DNA of 64,000 nucleotides from Adhaeribacter terrigena (GTDB lineage: Bacteria > Bacteroidota > Bacteroidia > Cytophagales > Hymenobacteraceae), in the NCBI RefSeq assembly GCF_016623615.1, contig NZ_JAEHFX010000001.1:620001-684000 (forward strand), written 5' to 3'. The translations under genes and the position numbers were made by a program. The number at the start of each line of letters is the position of its first letter. Positions within the stretch are counted from its first letter, which is position 1. Shown in pieces: positions 8,337 through 17,517 of the stretch. Below the pieces are notes generated by a model. That model was not told the DNA's origin and made no database searches. It was given only the letters and a program-made list of their open reading frames with translations.

Positions 8337-9626
8337 ATGGAAGTTATAAAAATTAAGATCAACTGGAAGTATACCTTATTTAAACTGGCTCTGCTACTGA
8401 CTTTTGGGCTGATCAGCCTGAAAACGGTAGGGCAAAGCCACGAAAAACCGGTGCTCACGTTGCAGGAAGCATTGCAAAAGATGGAGCAACATTATCCCCA
8501 GCTTAAGCAATACGATTACCAAAAACAAGCTGCCGAAGCCCGGGTTTCAGGTGCACGGAGTTGGATGCCGCCACAGGCAACTTTTGGGCTAAGCCGCCTG
8601 CCTTATAACCCTAAAATGATCGATATGCCCCTGATGGAAACCCAATCAGGTCTGATGGTCGGGGTAGAGCAAATGATACCAAACAGATCAAAGCAACGGG
8701 CTAAAGAGCGGTATTTACAGGCTCAGGTTCCTGCTATAGAACAGCAGCGCAAGTGGACTTTAAATGAGTTAAGGACTGAGCTTAGGACTTTGTATTTCAA
8801 CCGGTACGTGAGCGAAAAAATGCTCAGTGTAATAAGCAAAAGTGAACAAGTATTAAACCTGCTCATAAAAAATTCGGAAGCGCAGTATGCTTATAACCAG
8901 GCGCAGCTTACCAATATTTACAGCGCAAGAGCCCGGTTGCAGGAACTTCAGAACTTAAGGCTGGCGCAGCAACAGATGGTTCAGGAAAGTAAGTTCGGTA
9001 TAAATACCTTAATAGGGCAGCATGTAAATCAGGAGTTTAGTGTCGATACCACAGCTGTGCCGGGCATAGGAATTTCCCCTATGTTGTTAATTGATACAAC
9101 AGCAGACCGCAGCGATATTGCCATAATGAGCGCTAATATCCAGGCCATGCAGGCTAACCGGGAGCTGATGAAAACTGAGTTGAAACCTGAATTTGGATTC
9201 AGGTTCGAGCACATGCCCATGTTCAATATGGAATCGATGTATTCGGCAATGGTAATGGTTTCCATTCCGATTGCACCCTGGTCTTCTAAAATGACCAAGG
9301 CCGAAGTGAAAGCCATGGATCAGCAGCTAAATGCTATGGAAAAAGAGCGGGAAACGATGCATCTGATGCACCTGAGAATGGCCAATGAAAAGCAGGCTAT
9401 GTGGAAGTTAGAACAAGAGCGGGTACAACATTTCCAGGAAAAAGTGTTGCCCGCTTACCGCAAAGCTTTGGATGTAAACCTGCTTGCTTACCGGCAGAAT
9501 ACCGCTAACCTGTTTGTAGTGCTGGATGCCTGGGAAATGTGGCAAATGAAAGAAATGGAATATTATGAACTGCTTGGCAAGGCACTAAAACTGGAGGTGG
9601 AATATGCTCGTGAAATGGAAAAATAA
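8337..9626 (+). CDS. cusC: TolC-family outer-membrane efflux channel
   Basis: A 429-aa outer-membrane factor that forms the exit duct of the tripartite copper pump. An N-terminal signal peptide (KYTLFKLALLLTFGLISL) ends near VGQ-S at about residue 33. Two long amphipathic helical repeats with heptad-like Ala/Leu/Gln spacing follow, typical of TolC. It is Met-rich toward the middle and end (for example FEHMPMFNMESMYSAMVMV), which suits Cu(I)/Ag(I). It starts 4 bp after the pump and overlaps the next adaptor gene by 23 bp, indicating translational coupling. Confidence 0.88.
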   Translation: MEVIKIKINWKYTLFKLALLLTFGLISLKTVGQSHEKPVLTLQEALQKMEQHYPQLKQYDYQKQAAEARVSGARSWMPPQATFGLSRLPYNPKMIDMPLMETQSGLMVGVEQMIPNRSKQRAKERYLQAQVPAIEQQRKWTLNELRTELRTLYFNRYVSEKMLSVISKSEQVLNLLIKNSEAQYAYNQAQLTNIYSARARLQELQNLRLAQQQMVQESKFGINTLIGQHVNQEFSVDTTAVPGIGISPMLLIDTTADRSDIAIMSANIQAMQANRELMKTELKPEFGFRFEHMPMFNMESMYSAMVMVSIPIAPWSSKMTKAEVKAMDQQLNAMEKERETMHLMHLRMANEKQAMWKLEQERVQHFQEKVLPAYRKALDVNLLAYRQNTANLFVVLDAWEMWQMKEMEYYELLGKALKLEVEYAREMEK

Positions 9627-10914
9627 AAGCCTGATCCTACTACTTTTTGGGTTACTGCTGGCAACGGCTTCTTGTAAAAAGGAAACCGCAACGGAGCATA
9701 AAGAACATGCAACCGAAACCGAAGAGGGCGTAATTTATACCTGCCCGATGCACCCGGAAGTTACCAGCGATAAACCTGGTAGGTGCCCGGAATGTAATAT
9801 GTTCCTGGAGCCGAAGGATGTAGTTCTGGAGCAACTTATTGCTGATCCAAACCGGATTGTAGTTTCCTCCCAGGCTACTGTGCAGGCAAAAAGCAACACG
9901 ATGAATAAGCAGGTGCAAGCGGAGGGCATAATTGCTTTTGATGAACGCCAAAACAATACAGTTGCTGCTTACTTTCCGGGCAGGATTGAAGAACTGTTCG
10001 TGAAATACAATTATACCTTTGTACGTAAAGGCCAACCCATTTTGTCGCTTTATAGCCCGGAACTACTAACGGCCCAGCAGGAATTTCTATTTGTGCTGCA
10101 TGCGGAGGATAATGCTTTAGCAGAGCAGGCCCGGAAACGTTTGCGTCTGTTGGGGCTTACAGAATCACAACTCAAAACCCTGGAAAAAACCGGTAAACCA
10201 CAAACTAAAACCACGGTTTACAGTCCCTATGAAGGTTTTGTCAGGTTTACTCCGGAGGCCGCTACCACCTCAACTACAACGCAAAGTCCAGCGGCAGCAG
10301 GAGGAAGTATGGGTAACATGGGAGCTGCAAACACAGCTCCTGATGCTCCGGTAACCCAATCAACTTCAGTAGAAAATCCGATCAGAGAAGGACAGTATGT
10401 AGCCAAAGGCCAGACACTTTTCCAGGTTAATGACCTGAAAAAGGTGTGGGCTATTCTAACACTTCCGGCAGGTATTGCTGGTTCTGTAGAAACCGGTGAT
10501 AAGGTAACCATTCGATCCCAGTTACTGCCTGATAAAACCATTTTAGGGGAAGTTAATTTTATAGAATCTGTGGTCCGGCAAGGGCAAAACCAGGTTACGG
10601 TAAGGGTTTATCTGGCTAATCCGGACCTTAAATTAAAGCCTAATTCCCTGGTGCAGGCTACTATCGCCGATGAAAATAAGCAGGCAGTTTTAACGGTTCC
10701 AACTTCAGCAGTATGGAGTTTGGGGCGGCGCAACATCGTTTGGGTTCGGAAAACGCCAGCCGGTAATCATTCCTTTTCCTTTGAAGCCACAGAAGTACAG
10801 ATAGGTAAACAAAATGGCGACTATACCGAGATTATTAGCGGGCTGCCGGATGGTGCCCATGTTGCAAAAGAAGCCGGTTACATGACCGACAGCGAATCCT
10901 TTATCAGACCTTAA
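9604..10914 (+). CDS. cusB: CusB-type RND periplasmic adaptor with N-terminal HMBD (first copy)
   Basis: A 436-aa membrane-fusion lipoprotein linking pump and channel. Signal with lipobox LLLATASC (Cys about residue 24). An HMBD follows at about 45-75 (CPMHPEVTSDKPG, then CPECNMF). After it come the barrel-sandwich and hairpin (FPGRIEELFVKYNYTFVRKGQPILSLYSPEL), beta-barrel and membrane-proximal domains. A Gly/Ala/Thr/Met-rich insert near 225-255 interrupts the lipoyl region. Its start lies inside the end of the channel gene. A second adaptor gene follows 4 bp later, so the two may form a mixed ring around the pump. Confidence 0.9.
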   Translation: MLVKWKNKSLILLLFGLLLATASCKKETATEHKEHATETEEGVIYTCPMHPEVTSDKPGRCPECNMFLEPKDVVLEQLIADPNRIVVSSQATVQAKSNTMNKQVQAEGIIAFDERQNNTVAAYFPGRIEELFVKYNYTFVRKGQPILSLYSPELLTAQQEFLFVLHAEDNALAEQARKRLRLLGLTESQLKTLEKTGKPQTKTTVYSPYEGFVRFTPEAATTSTTTQSPAAAGGSMGNMGAANTAPDAPVTQSTSVENPIREGQYVAKGQTLFQVNDLKKVWAILTLPAGIAGSVETGDKVTIRSQLLPDKTILGEVNFIESVVRQGQNQVTVRVYLANPDLKLKPNSLVQATIADENKQAVLTVPTSAVWSLGRRNIVWVRKTPAGNHSFSFEATEVQIGKQNGDYTEIISGLPDGAHVAKEAGYMTDSESFIRP

Positions 10915-10918
10915 AAAA

Positions 10919-12124
10919 ATGATTAATAAGCTGCTATTTTTATTGACGCTGGTTATTGGCATTTCTGCCTTTACCGGTTGTACCGATTCCGGCCAGGATG
11001 GCCACGAACATGCCGCTGCAGGAGAATATTATACCTGCCCGATGCACCCCCAGGTCCGATCAGACAAACCCGGAGTCTGCCCGGTTTGCAACATGACCCT
11101 GATAAAAGTGGATGGAAGCGCTTCCAAAACAGAAACAGGGATCATGCTTACCGACCAGCAAAGGAAACTTGCCAATATTCAAACTTATAAAGTGGTAACC
11201 GGCAAAATCGGAGACATGTCAACCTTAACTGGGGAAGTGGTGCTGAACCAAAATGCTACTGAGTCCATAACGGCTCGGGTGCCTGGCCGCATTGAGAAAT
11301 TAATGGTATGGAGCATCGGCGAAAAAGTGCGAAAAGGCCAGCCGCTTTACCAGATTTACAGTGAACAATTGCTGGCTGCTCAACAGGAGTATTTATTGGC
11401 ACTGCAACAGGAAAGCATAAACCTGAGCGGGTTGAAACAGGATCTGGCTGCTTCTTCCCGGCAAAAGCTTCTGCTATGGGGCATGACAAATGGCCAGATA
11501 AATCAGTTAGCAAAAACAGGTAAGGCAAGTCCCCGTGTCACTTATTACAGCCCGGTGTCCGGAAATATTACGGAATTGGCCTTCCGGGAAGGAAGTTATG
11601 TAATGGAAGGCTCGGTTGTTTTTCAAGTGTCTGACCTGACCGCTGTTTGGGTACAAGCCCAGCTTTATCCTGGTGAAACGGGTCTTCAATTTCAAAAAGA
11701 GAATGTCCGCATCGTTGCCGAGGCTTATCCCAAAGATACGCTGGCTGGTCAGCTGGTTCTGAATAGCCCGGTTTTGGAAACGAACCGGCAGGTAAACCTG
11801 GCTACTTTTAAAGTTGATAATATGGCTGGGAAATTAAAACCAGGAATGCTGGCCTATGTGCTAATAAGACAGCCATTGGATGCTGGAATTATGGTGCCTA
11901 AGTCGGCTATTATTCCTGGAGATATGCCAATGGTATGGGTTGAAAATAAGGATGGGTCTTTTGAGCCCCGCATGGTAAAAACGGGCAGCAATAATAAAGA
12001 TTGGGTAGAAATTAATAGCGGTTTAAAAGGAGAAGAACTTGTAGTATCGGAAGGAGCTTACCTGTTAAACAGTGAATACATCCTGAAAAAGGGGAACGAC
12101 CCGATGGCTGGGCATAATCATTAA
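10919..12124 (+). CDS. cusB: CusB-type RND periplasmic adaptor with N-terminal HMBD (second copy)
   Basis: A 401-aa adaptor lipoprotein paralogous to the one before it. Lipobox near GISAFTGC (Cys 21); HMBD at about 38-66 (CPMHPQVRSDKPGVCPVCNM); then PGRIEKLMVWSIGEKVRKGQ and the hairpin, barrel and proximal domains. The C-terminus ends in His (AGHNH). The two adaptors differ enough to be old paralogues rather than a recent tandem copy. Known Cus systems use six CusB per CusA trimer, so two genes may supply two kinds of subunit; this is inference. Same operon, 4-bp gap upstream and 18 bp downstream. Confidence 0.9.
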   Translation: MINKLLFLLTLVIGISAFTGCTDSGQDGHEHAAAGEYYTCPMHPQVRSDKPGVCPVCNMTLIKVDGSASKTETGIMLTDQQRKLANIQTYKVVTGKIGDMSTLTGEVVLNQNATESITARVPGRIEKLMVWSIGEKVRKGQPLYQIYSEQLLAAQQEYLLALQQESINLSGLKQDLAASSRQKLLLWGMTNGQINQLAKTGKASPRVTYYSPVSGNITELAFREGSYVMEGSVVFQVSDLTAVWVQAQLYPGETGLQFQKENVRIVAEAYPKDTLAGQLVLNSPVLETNRQVNLATFKVDNMAGKLKPGMLAYVLIRQPLDAGIMVPKSAIIPGDMPMVWVENKDGSFEPRMVKTGSNNKDWVEINSGLKGEELVVSEGAYLLNSEYILKKGNDPMAGHNH

Positions 12125-12142
12125 TCTATTTTAATATAAATC

Positions 12143-12835
12143 ATGAATTTCAAATCACTAAAATATTGGTTTTTAACATCATTCTGTTTAGCCCTGGCAT
12201 TATTAAATGGGCCGACACTTTTAGGTCATGGAAATGAAAAGCATGGCAAGAAAACGGAAACTGAACAGGTGGATACCTTAAATACCAAAGCCCAGGAACA
12301 GGTCGATCCTATTACAGGAGGTACCGTAACGGAAGCTGAACATGCCGGCCATATCGCTGATAAAAGAAAGGTTCATGCCTCTATTTCAGATTTTCCGCAC
12401 ATCCATCCGCTTATAGTTCACTTTCCAATCATGCTATTAATGATTGCTGCGGCTATTCAACTGGTTAATATTTATTTTTTTCGGACCGAGTTGAATTGGG
12501 TGGTAACGGTACTTACGGTAATAGGCTTTATCACTGCCTATGCATCAACTTATTGGGCACATCCCCATACCAGCGGCTTAACCGAACATGCAAAACTGGT
12601 TTTAGACCAGCATGATAAGTACGCTTACCTCACCATTTATTTTTCAGGGGCAGGTCTGCTGGCCCAAGTATTAAGCTTGCTGGTTTTCAAAAAGAAGCGT
12701 TGGGGTATAGTAGTTGCCGCCTTACTTCTTACCGGAGCTGGCTATTCCGTGGCTATGACCGGCCATTATGGGGCACAATTGGTCCATATCGAGGGCGTTG
12801 GTCCTCAGGGAAAATATCTTGAGCATCATCACTAA
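12143..12835 (+). CDS. DUF2231-like multi-span membrane protein
   Basis: A 230-aa integral membrane protein of the copper operon. N-terminal signal-like helix (about 8-28), a charged region rich in Glu, Lys and His, then IHPLIVHFPIMLLMIAAAIQ, the DUF2231 hallmark, followed by three further membrane helices and a His-rich C-terminus (LEHHH). The family is predicted to sit in the inner membrane, sometimes linked to cytochromes or metal handling. Its biochemical role is not known. The His clusters at both ends could bind copper. Confidence 0.75.
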   Translation: MNFKSLKYWFLTSFCLALALLNGPTLLGHGNEKHGKKTETEQVDTLNTKAQEQVDPITGGTVTEAEHAGHIADKRKVHASISDFPHIHPLIVHFPIMLLMIAAAIQLVNIYFFRTELNWVVTVLTVIGFITAYASTYWAHPHTSGLTEHAKLVLDQHDKYAYLTIYFSGAGLLAQVLSLLVFKKKRWGIVVAALLLTGAGYSVAMTGHYGAQLVHIEGVGPQGKYLEHHH

Positions 12836-12855
12836 TATTTACAAGCTCCTCATAG

Positions 12856-13449
12856 ATGGAAACCCAACAGAATAGTAAACCGATGCTTTACATTAAGCAC
12901 ATGGTATGCCCCAGGTGTATTTATTTGATCAGAACCGAATTGGAAAGGCTTAACATTGCCGTAAAGGAAATTCAGTTAGGAACCGTTGAATTTATGCAAC
13001 CACTTATGGAAGACGAATTCTCTGCTGTTAAAACTGCATTAGAGAAGTTTGGTTTCGAGATAATCCAAGACCAGAAGTCCAGAATCGTAGAGCAAATAAA
13101 GACCCTGGTTATTGATTTGATTCGGTATAGTAAAGAACCTATTTCAATTAAGTATTCTGAATTTCTGGCTCGGGAAACGGGTAAAGATTACAGTATGCTA
13201 AGCAATCTTTTTTCCGGCTCTGAAAATATCACTATTGAAAAGTATATAATTCTACAAAAGATCGAATATGTGAAGGAACTGCTTACATACGACGAACTTA
13301 GCCTGAGCCAAATTGCCGCAAAACTTTCTTATAGCGATTTAGGATATCTTTCCCGGCAATTTAAAGAGATAACCGGGAAAACCCCAACCGAATACAAGAA
13401 GCAGCGATTTAATGACCGGAAACCGTTAAATGATATTAATCCGGACTGA
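12856..13449 (+). CDS. HMA-like/AraC one-component copper regulator
   Basis: A 197-aa cytoplasmic transcription factor with two parts. Residues 10-75 resemble a heavy-metal-associated (HMA) ferredoxin-like fold with C18-P-R-C21 (HMVCPRC) in the metal-loop position. Residues about 90-185 are an AraC-type double helix-turn-helix ending in the classic LSYSDLGYLSRQFKEITGKT. So a metal-binding sensor appears fused directly to the DNA reader. It follows the copper operon by 20 bp and precedes the copper store and oxidase genes, so it probably activates one or both sets. Such HMA-AraC proteins occur elsewhere in Bacteroidota copper loci. Confidence 0.8.
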   Translation: METQQNSKPMLYIKHMVCPRCIYLIRTELERLNIAVKEIQLGTVEFMQPLMEDEFSAVKTALEKFGFEIIQDQKSRIVEQIKTLVIDLIRYSKEPISIKYSEFLARETGKDYSMLSNLFSGSENITIEKYIILQKIEYVKELLTYDELSLSQIAAKLSYSDLGYLSRQFKEITGKTPTEYKKQRFNDRKPLNDINPD

Positions 13450-13538
13450 ATTTTTCAAATCTAATCCATAATTCTGTAAAACGAAAAAGGGCTATTCAGG
13501 TATACGTTTATATCATTTAAACATAAAAATATTATACT

Positions 13539-13865
13539 ATGCATAACTCAAAATACCAAAATGTAATTCAGGCTTTAGATGCCTGTGCTGCTGCGTGTAA
13601 CCACTGTGCTGCCGCTTGCCTCAATGAGGAAGATGTAAAGATGATGAAACGCTGCATCATGCTTGATATGGACTGCGCTGCAATCTGTAAAGAAACAGCT
13701 GCAGCCTTAGCCCGAGGTTCTGAAATGGCAACGATTTTTTTACAGACCTGTGCTGCAATCTGCGATGCCTGCGGTGAGGAATGCGGGAAGCACGAACATG
13801 ACCATTGCAAAGCTTGTGCTGAAGCCTGCCGCCGTTGTGCAGAAGCATGTAGAAGTGCGGCTTAA
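13539..13865 (+). CDS. Cys-rich four-helix-bundle copper-storage protein (Csp-like)
   Basis: A 108-aa protein with 16 Cys residues (16, 20, 23, 27, 39, 46, 50, 71, 75, 78, 82, 90, 93, 97, 100, 104). Most are spaced three or four apart so that they face the core of a four-helix bundle. This is the pattern of Csp-type proteins, which store many Cu(I) ions. There is no signal peptide, so it is the cytosolic (Csp3-like) type. The HxHDH segment at 85-89 could guard the bundle opening. It lies between the copper regulator and the multicopper oxidase and is probably induced with them. Confidence 0.88.
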   Translation: MHNSKYQNVIQALDACAAACNHCAAACLNEEDVKMMKRCIMLDMDCAAICKETAAALARGSEMATIFLQTCAAICDACGEECGKHEHDHCKACAEACRRCAEACRSAA

Positions 13866-13960
13866 AAAGAGCGGTTTACTGGCTGATCTTATTTATGCAG
13901 CTTGACAAAGAACAAAGGCTGTTAAAGATTTAGGGTGAAGATTTAATGGCAGCTTGTAGA

Positions 13961-13990
13961 AGGGAGGGCTTAAGGCTTTCCCTTTGCTTT
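13961..13990 (+). terminator. Possible terminator after the Csp-like gene
   Basis: An imperfect hairpin with G-U pairs (about 13961-13970 with 13973-13984) followed by a T-rich stretch. It lies about 95 bp past the stop; moderate support only. Confidence 0.4.
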
Positions 13991-14120
13991 TCTTTCAGAA
14001 ATCAGAAGATAAAATCTTTTAAAGCTGTACCTGAAAAGTTACTGGCTCTCGGATTACGGCTACTAAAACAGAAAAGCATTTAGTAGCAATTTTGTGATTT
14101 TTAAGTTTTACATAACTACC

Positions 14121-16754
14121 ATGTATATGATCAGATTAGTAATAACCATCCTGTTTATTTACTTTGGGTTAACAGCTGTTGCACAACACGAAGGGCATAA
14201 CATGCCGGCTAAACAACAACAGCAGCCAGTAATTTATACCTGCCCCATGCACCCCGAAGTGCAAAGCCCCAAGCCGGGCAAGTGTCCTAAATGCGGCATG
14301 ACGCTGGTAAAAAAGAGCACGCCAGTTTCGCCTAAACCTAAGGCCACTCCAAAATCTCAGTCCAGGTCTACTCAAAAGCCGAAGGTAATAAATACCGTTC
14401 CAACCCAAAAAACGGTAGGTACTGAACCGGAAAAACCCAAGCCGCCAGTACAAAATGAAGATGTAAAAGAAGGGCCCACCCATAAGGCCGGTCACCCAAC
14501 CGAGTCTCCTGGCCCTACCAGAACACCTAAAAAAGTGCGTTATGACCTGGTGGTGCATGATACGATCGTGAATTATTCCGGTAAACCGAAGCGAGCAATT
14601 GCAATAAATGGTAGTATTCCAGCGCCTGCTCTAACTTTTACCGAAGGCGATACTGCAGAAATTTACGTCCATAATAAGCTGGATGAAGAAACTTCCATTC
14701 ACTGGCACGGGGTTTTTCTGCCAAACCGCTTCGACGGCGTTCCATGGCTTACCCAGAAGCCAATTAAACCCCACAGCACTTATTTATATAAATTCCCGAT
14801 CATTCAGAATGGCACGTATTGGTATCACAGCCACAGTGCTTTCCAGGAACAAAGCGGCATGTACGGAGCGCTGATTTTTAAGAAAAAGAACGAGCCTGAA
14901 ATGCCTGCCTTCCCCATTGTGCTCAGCGACTGGACAGACATGAACCCGCATGAAGTGTATCGGTCGCTGCGCACAGCCAACGATTGGTTTGCTATCCGGA
15001 AAGGTGCAACTCAGGCTTATGCAGAGGCAATAAGGAAAAGCCATTTTGGAACCAAACTTAAAAATGAGTGGAAGCGGATGACTGCTATGGATGTAAGCGA
15101 TGTTTCGTATGAGCGATTTTTAACCAATGGGAAACCGGTTTATGAACTTCCCCAATTTAAAGCAGGGCAACAGGTAAAACTGCGAATTGTAAACGGCGGC
15201 GCATCTACCTATTTCTGGCTCACCTATTCTGGCGGTAAAATTACCGTTGTAGCCAATGATGGCAATGACGTGGAACCAGTGGAAGTTGACCGGCTTATAA
15301 TTGCTCCCTCCGAAACCTATGATCTTATAGTTACTATTCCTGAAGACATGCAATATGAACTCCTGGCAACTGCCGAAGACAGAACCAGTTCTACGTCGCT
15401 TTTACTGGGAAGCGGGCATAAAATGCCTGCTAAGCCGCTTGGCCGGTTAAAGTATTTCGAGGGCATGAAAATGATGAACGGTATGATGAAAATGAACGGT
15501 GATATGGAGCCAATGGGCATGCAAATGAGCAACCAGCAAATGGATATGAACTACGTGATGTACCCTGAAATTACCGGTGAAGAAGAAGGTGGAACTGCCG
15601 TGGAATCAACCCCCAAGACAACAGGCGAAAACGGTATGCATAAGCAGCAAAAAACTGACACCACTCAAAAATCCCAATCCATGGAAGGCCATAATATGCA
15701 AGGGCATGAAGGACATGATATGAATATGGGTTCAAGTGGCGGAGATCTGGTTACGCTTAATTATGGAATGCTACGGGCTACAGAAGAAACAACCCTTAAA
15801 CCCGCATCAGAAAAAGTGCTGCATTTCGAGCTTACCGGTAATATGAACCGCTACGTGTGGTCGCTGGATAATAAAACGGTATCGGAATCAGATAAAATCC
15901 TGATAAAGAAAGGAGAGAATGTAAAAATCATAATGTTTAATAATTCGATGATGCGCCACCCAATGCACTTGCATGGGCACGATTTTCGTGTAATAAACAA
16001 ACAGGGTGCTTTTGCACCGCTAAAAAATGTGATTGATGTAATGCCAATGGAAACTGATACTATTGAGTTTGCCGCTTCAGAGAGTGGAGATTGGTTTTTC
16101 CATTGCCATATTCTTTATCATATGATGACCGGAATGGGCCGGGTATTCAGTTACCAGAATTCTCCCCCTAATCCAGAACTTCCGGACACAAAAATGGCCT
16201 GGAGAAAGTTAAACCAGCATGAGAGAGTATTTCTGCCATCGGCACGAATTGGTTTGGAGAGCAATGGTACTGAGGGGGAGTTTTTGCTTAGCGGAACCCG
16301 CTTTGAACTTTCCAGCGAATGGCACATTGGAGTAAAAAAGGAATACGGCATTGAAAGCGAAACATACATTGGCCGGTACTTTGGTAAAATGCAATGGTTT
16401 TTCCCATTCATTGGCTTTGACTATCACCACAACAGTGTAAAAAACGAAACGGAAGAAACACTTTTAGGCCAAACAAGCAATAAGAATAATCGAAAGGCTT
16501 TTTTAGCTGGTTTTCAATATCTCCTGCCAATGTTGGTGCAGGCACAAGCCAGAATAGACAGTGAAGGAAAGTTTCGTTTTCAGCTGCGCAGGGAAGATAT
16601 TCCGGTTACCAGCCGGCTAAGGTTAGATCTTTCTGCTAATACGGACAAGGAATATCGGGCAGGCTTGCGGTACGTAATTACAAAATACTTTTCTGTTTCT
16701 ACCCACTACGACAGCGATATGAAATATGGAGCCGGAGTTACTATTATCTATTAA
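14121..16754 (+). CDS. copA: Multicopper oxidase fused to HMBD and CopB-like domain
   Basis: An 877-aa periplasmic or outer-membrane copper oxidase, presumably oxidising Cu(I) to Cu(II). The start is the ATG at 14121; the longer frame begins with GTG. Order: signal peptide (ends near AVAQ), HMBD (CPMHPEVQSPKPGKCPKCGM), Pro/Lys linker, then cupredoxin domains with copper ligands HWHG, WYHSHS, HPMHLHGHDF and HCHILYHM. A Met/His-rich insert (MKMMNGMMKMNGDMEPMGM and following, about 450-545) resembles the Cu(I) loops of CueO/CopA. The last 190 residues (SARIGLESNGTEG and later beta-strands) resemble CopB outer-membrane domains. Elsewhere CopA and CopB are usually separate genes. Confidence 0.88.
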   Translation: MYMIRLVITILFIYFGLTAVAQHEGHNMPAKQQQQPVIYTCPMHPEVQSPKPGKCPKCGMTLVKKSTPVSPKPKATPKSQSRSTQKPKVINTVPTQKTVGTEPEKPKPPVQNEDVKEGPTHKAGHPTESPGPTRTPKKVRYDLVVHDTIVNYSGKPKRAIAINGSIPAPALTFTEGDTAEIYVHNKLDEETSIHWHGVFLPNRFDGVPWLTQKPIKPHSTYLYKFPIIQNGTYWYHSHSAFQEQSGMYGALIFKKKNEPEMPAFPIVLSDWTDMNPHEVYRSLRTANDWFAIRKGATQAYAEAIRKSHFGTKLKNEWKRMTAMDVSDVSYERFLTNGKPVYELPQFKAGQQVKLRIVNGGASTYFWLTYSGGKITVVANDGNDVEPVEVDRLIIAPSETYDLIVTIPEDMQYELLATAEDRTSSTSLLLGSGHKMPAKPLGRLKYFEGMKMMNGMMKMNGDMEPMGMQMSNQQMDMNYVMYPEITGEEEGGTAVESTPKTTGENGMHKQQKTDTTQKSQSMEGHNMQGHEGHDMNMGSSGGDLVTLNYGMLRATEETTLKPASEKVLHFELTGNMNRYVWSLDNKTVSESDKILIKKGENVKIIMFNNSMMRHPMHLHGHDFRVINKQGAFAPLKNVIDVMPMETDTIEFAASESGDWFFHCHILYHMMTGMGRVFSYQNSPPNPELPDTKMAWRKLNQHERVFLPSARIGLESNGTEGEFLLSGTRFELSSEWHIGVKKEYGIESETYIGRYFGKMQWFFPFIGFDYHHNSVKNETEETLLGQTSNKNNRKAFLAGFQYLLPMLVQAQARIDSEGKFRFQLRREDIPVTSRLRLDLSANTDKEYRAGLRYVITKYFSVSTHYDSDMKYGAGVTIIY

Positions 16755-16800
16755 AATCAATTAATTTATTAAAAATTAAAAAAAACTTAAATCACGTTTT

Positions 16801-17433
16801 ATGAAAAAGATCAGATTATTTACTTTTTTAAGCCTTTTCTGTACCGTTTTTTTTCTTGGTTCCTGCAATAATGATGACGAGGAAGTAGAAGGCCTAAAAC
16901 TTGAAGCCCATGATAGCAACAAAATGATGACCATTATGCACGAAATGATGGCTCAAATGATGAACAGCCAAATGACGGCAGGCCCTGATCATATGTATGC
17001 TATGATGATGCCGATGCACCACGAGGGGGCAATTAAAATGGCGGAAGAAGAAATCGCAAATGGTACAAATGCTGAAATGAAAGCTATTGCCCAACGTATG
17101 AAAGCTGCACAGGAAGTCGAAATTCAGCAATTTAACGCCATGCTCGCTACAATACCAACGGGTACTCCGGATGCGGAATACAATAAAAAGGATAAGGCGG
17201 CAATGGATAAAATGATGCGAGACAAAGACTTAAGGGTAATTACAGGAAATACGGATCATGATTTTGCCCAACTAATGATTCCACACCATCAAAGTGCAAT
17301 TGAGATGTCTTATGCTTTACTTGAACATGGAAGCGATCCAGCATTAAAGAATATGGCAAGAAAGATCATTGAAGATCAAAACAAAGAGTTAGAAGAATTG
17401 CAAACCTGGTTATTAGTCAATAAGGGATATTAA
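16801..17433 (+). CDS. DUF305 (ferritin-like) lipoprotein
   Basis: A 210-aa lipoprotein (lipobox FLGSC, Cys about 22). It has two helical halves, each with the DUF305 motif: MMMPMHHEGAIKMAEEE near 67-83 and LMIPHHQSAIEMSYALLEHG near 159-178. The paired His-His-x-x-Ala-Ile/Ile-Glu-Met residues probably bind metal. The region between signal and first motif is Met-rich. DUF305 proteins accompany copper oxidases and pumps; the biochemical role is unproven. Followed by its own terminator. Confidence 0.88.
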   Translation: MKKIRLFTFLSLFCTVFFLGSCNNDDEEVEGLKLEAHDSNKMMTIMHEMMAQMMNSQMTAGPDHMYAMMMPMHHEGAIKMAEEEIANGTNAEMKAIAQRMKAAQEVEIQQFNAMLATIPTGTPDAEYNKKDKAAMDKMMRDKDLRVITGNTDHDFAQLMIPHHQSAIEMSYALLEHGSDPALKNMARKIIEDQNKELEELQTWLLVNKGY

Positions 17434-17450
17434 TCTTAACATAAATGCTT

Positions 17451-17482
17451 CAGGAAGGCTTAACAGCTTTCCTGTTTTTTTT
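17451..17482 (+). terminator. Rho-independent terminator after the DUF305 gene
   Basis: A 10-bp stem (17451-17460 with 17465-17474, one G-U pair), a 4-base loop and an 8-base T run at 17475-17482. Confidence 0.85.
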
Positions 17483-17517
17483 AATGTCTTGCTTTTTGGC
17501 CAAATTTTACCAAGCTG

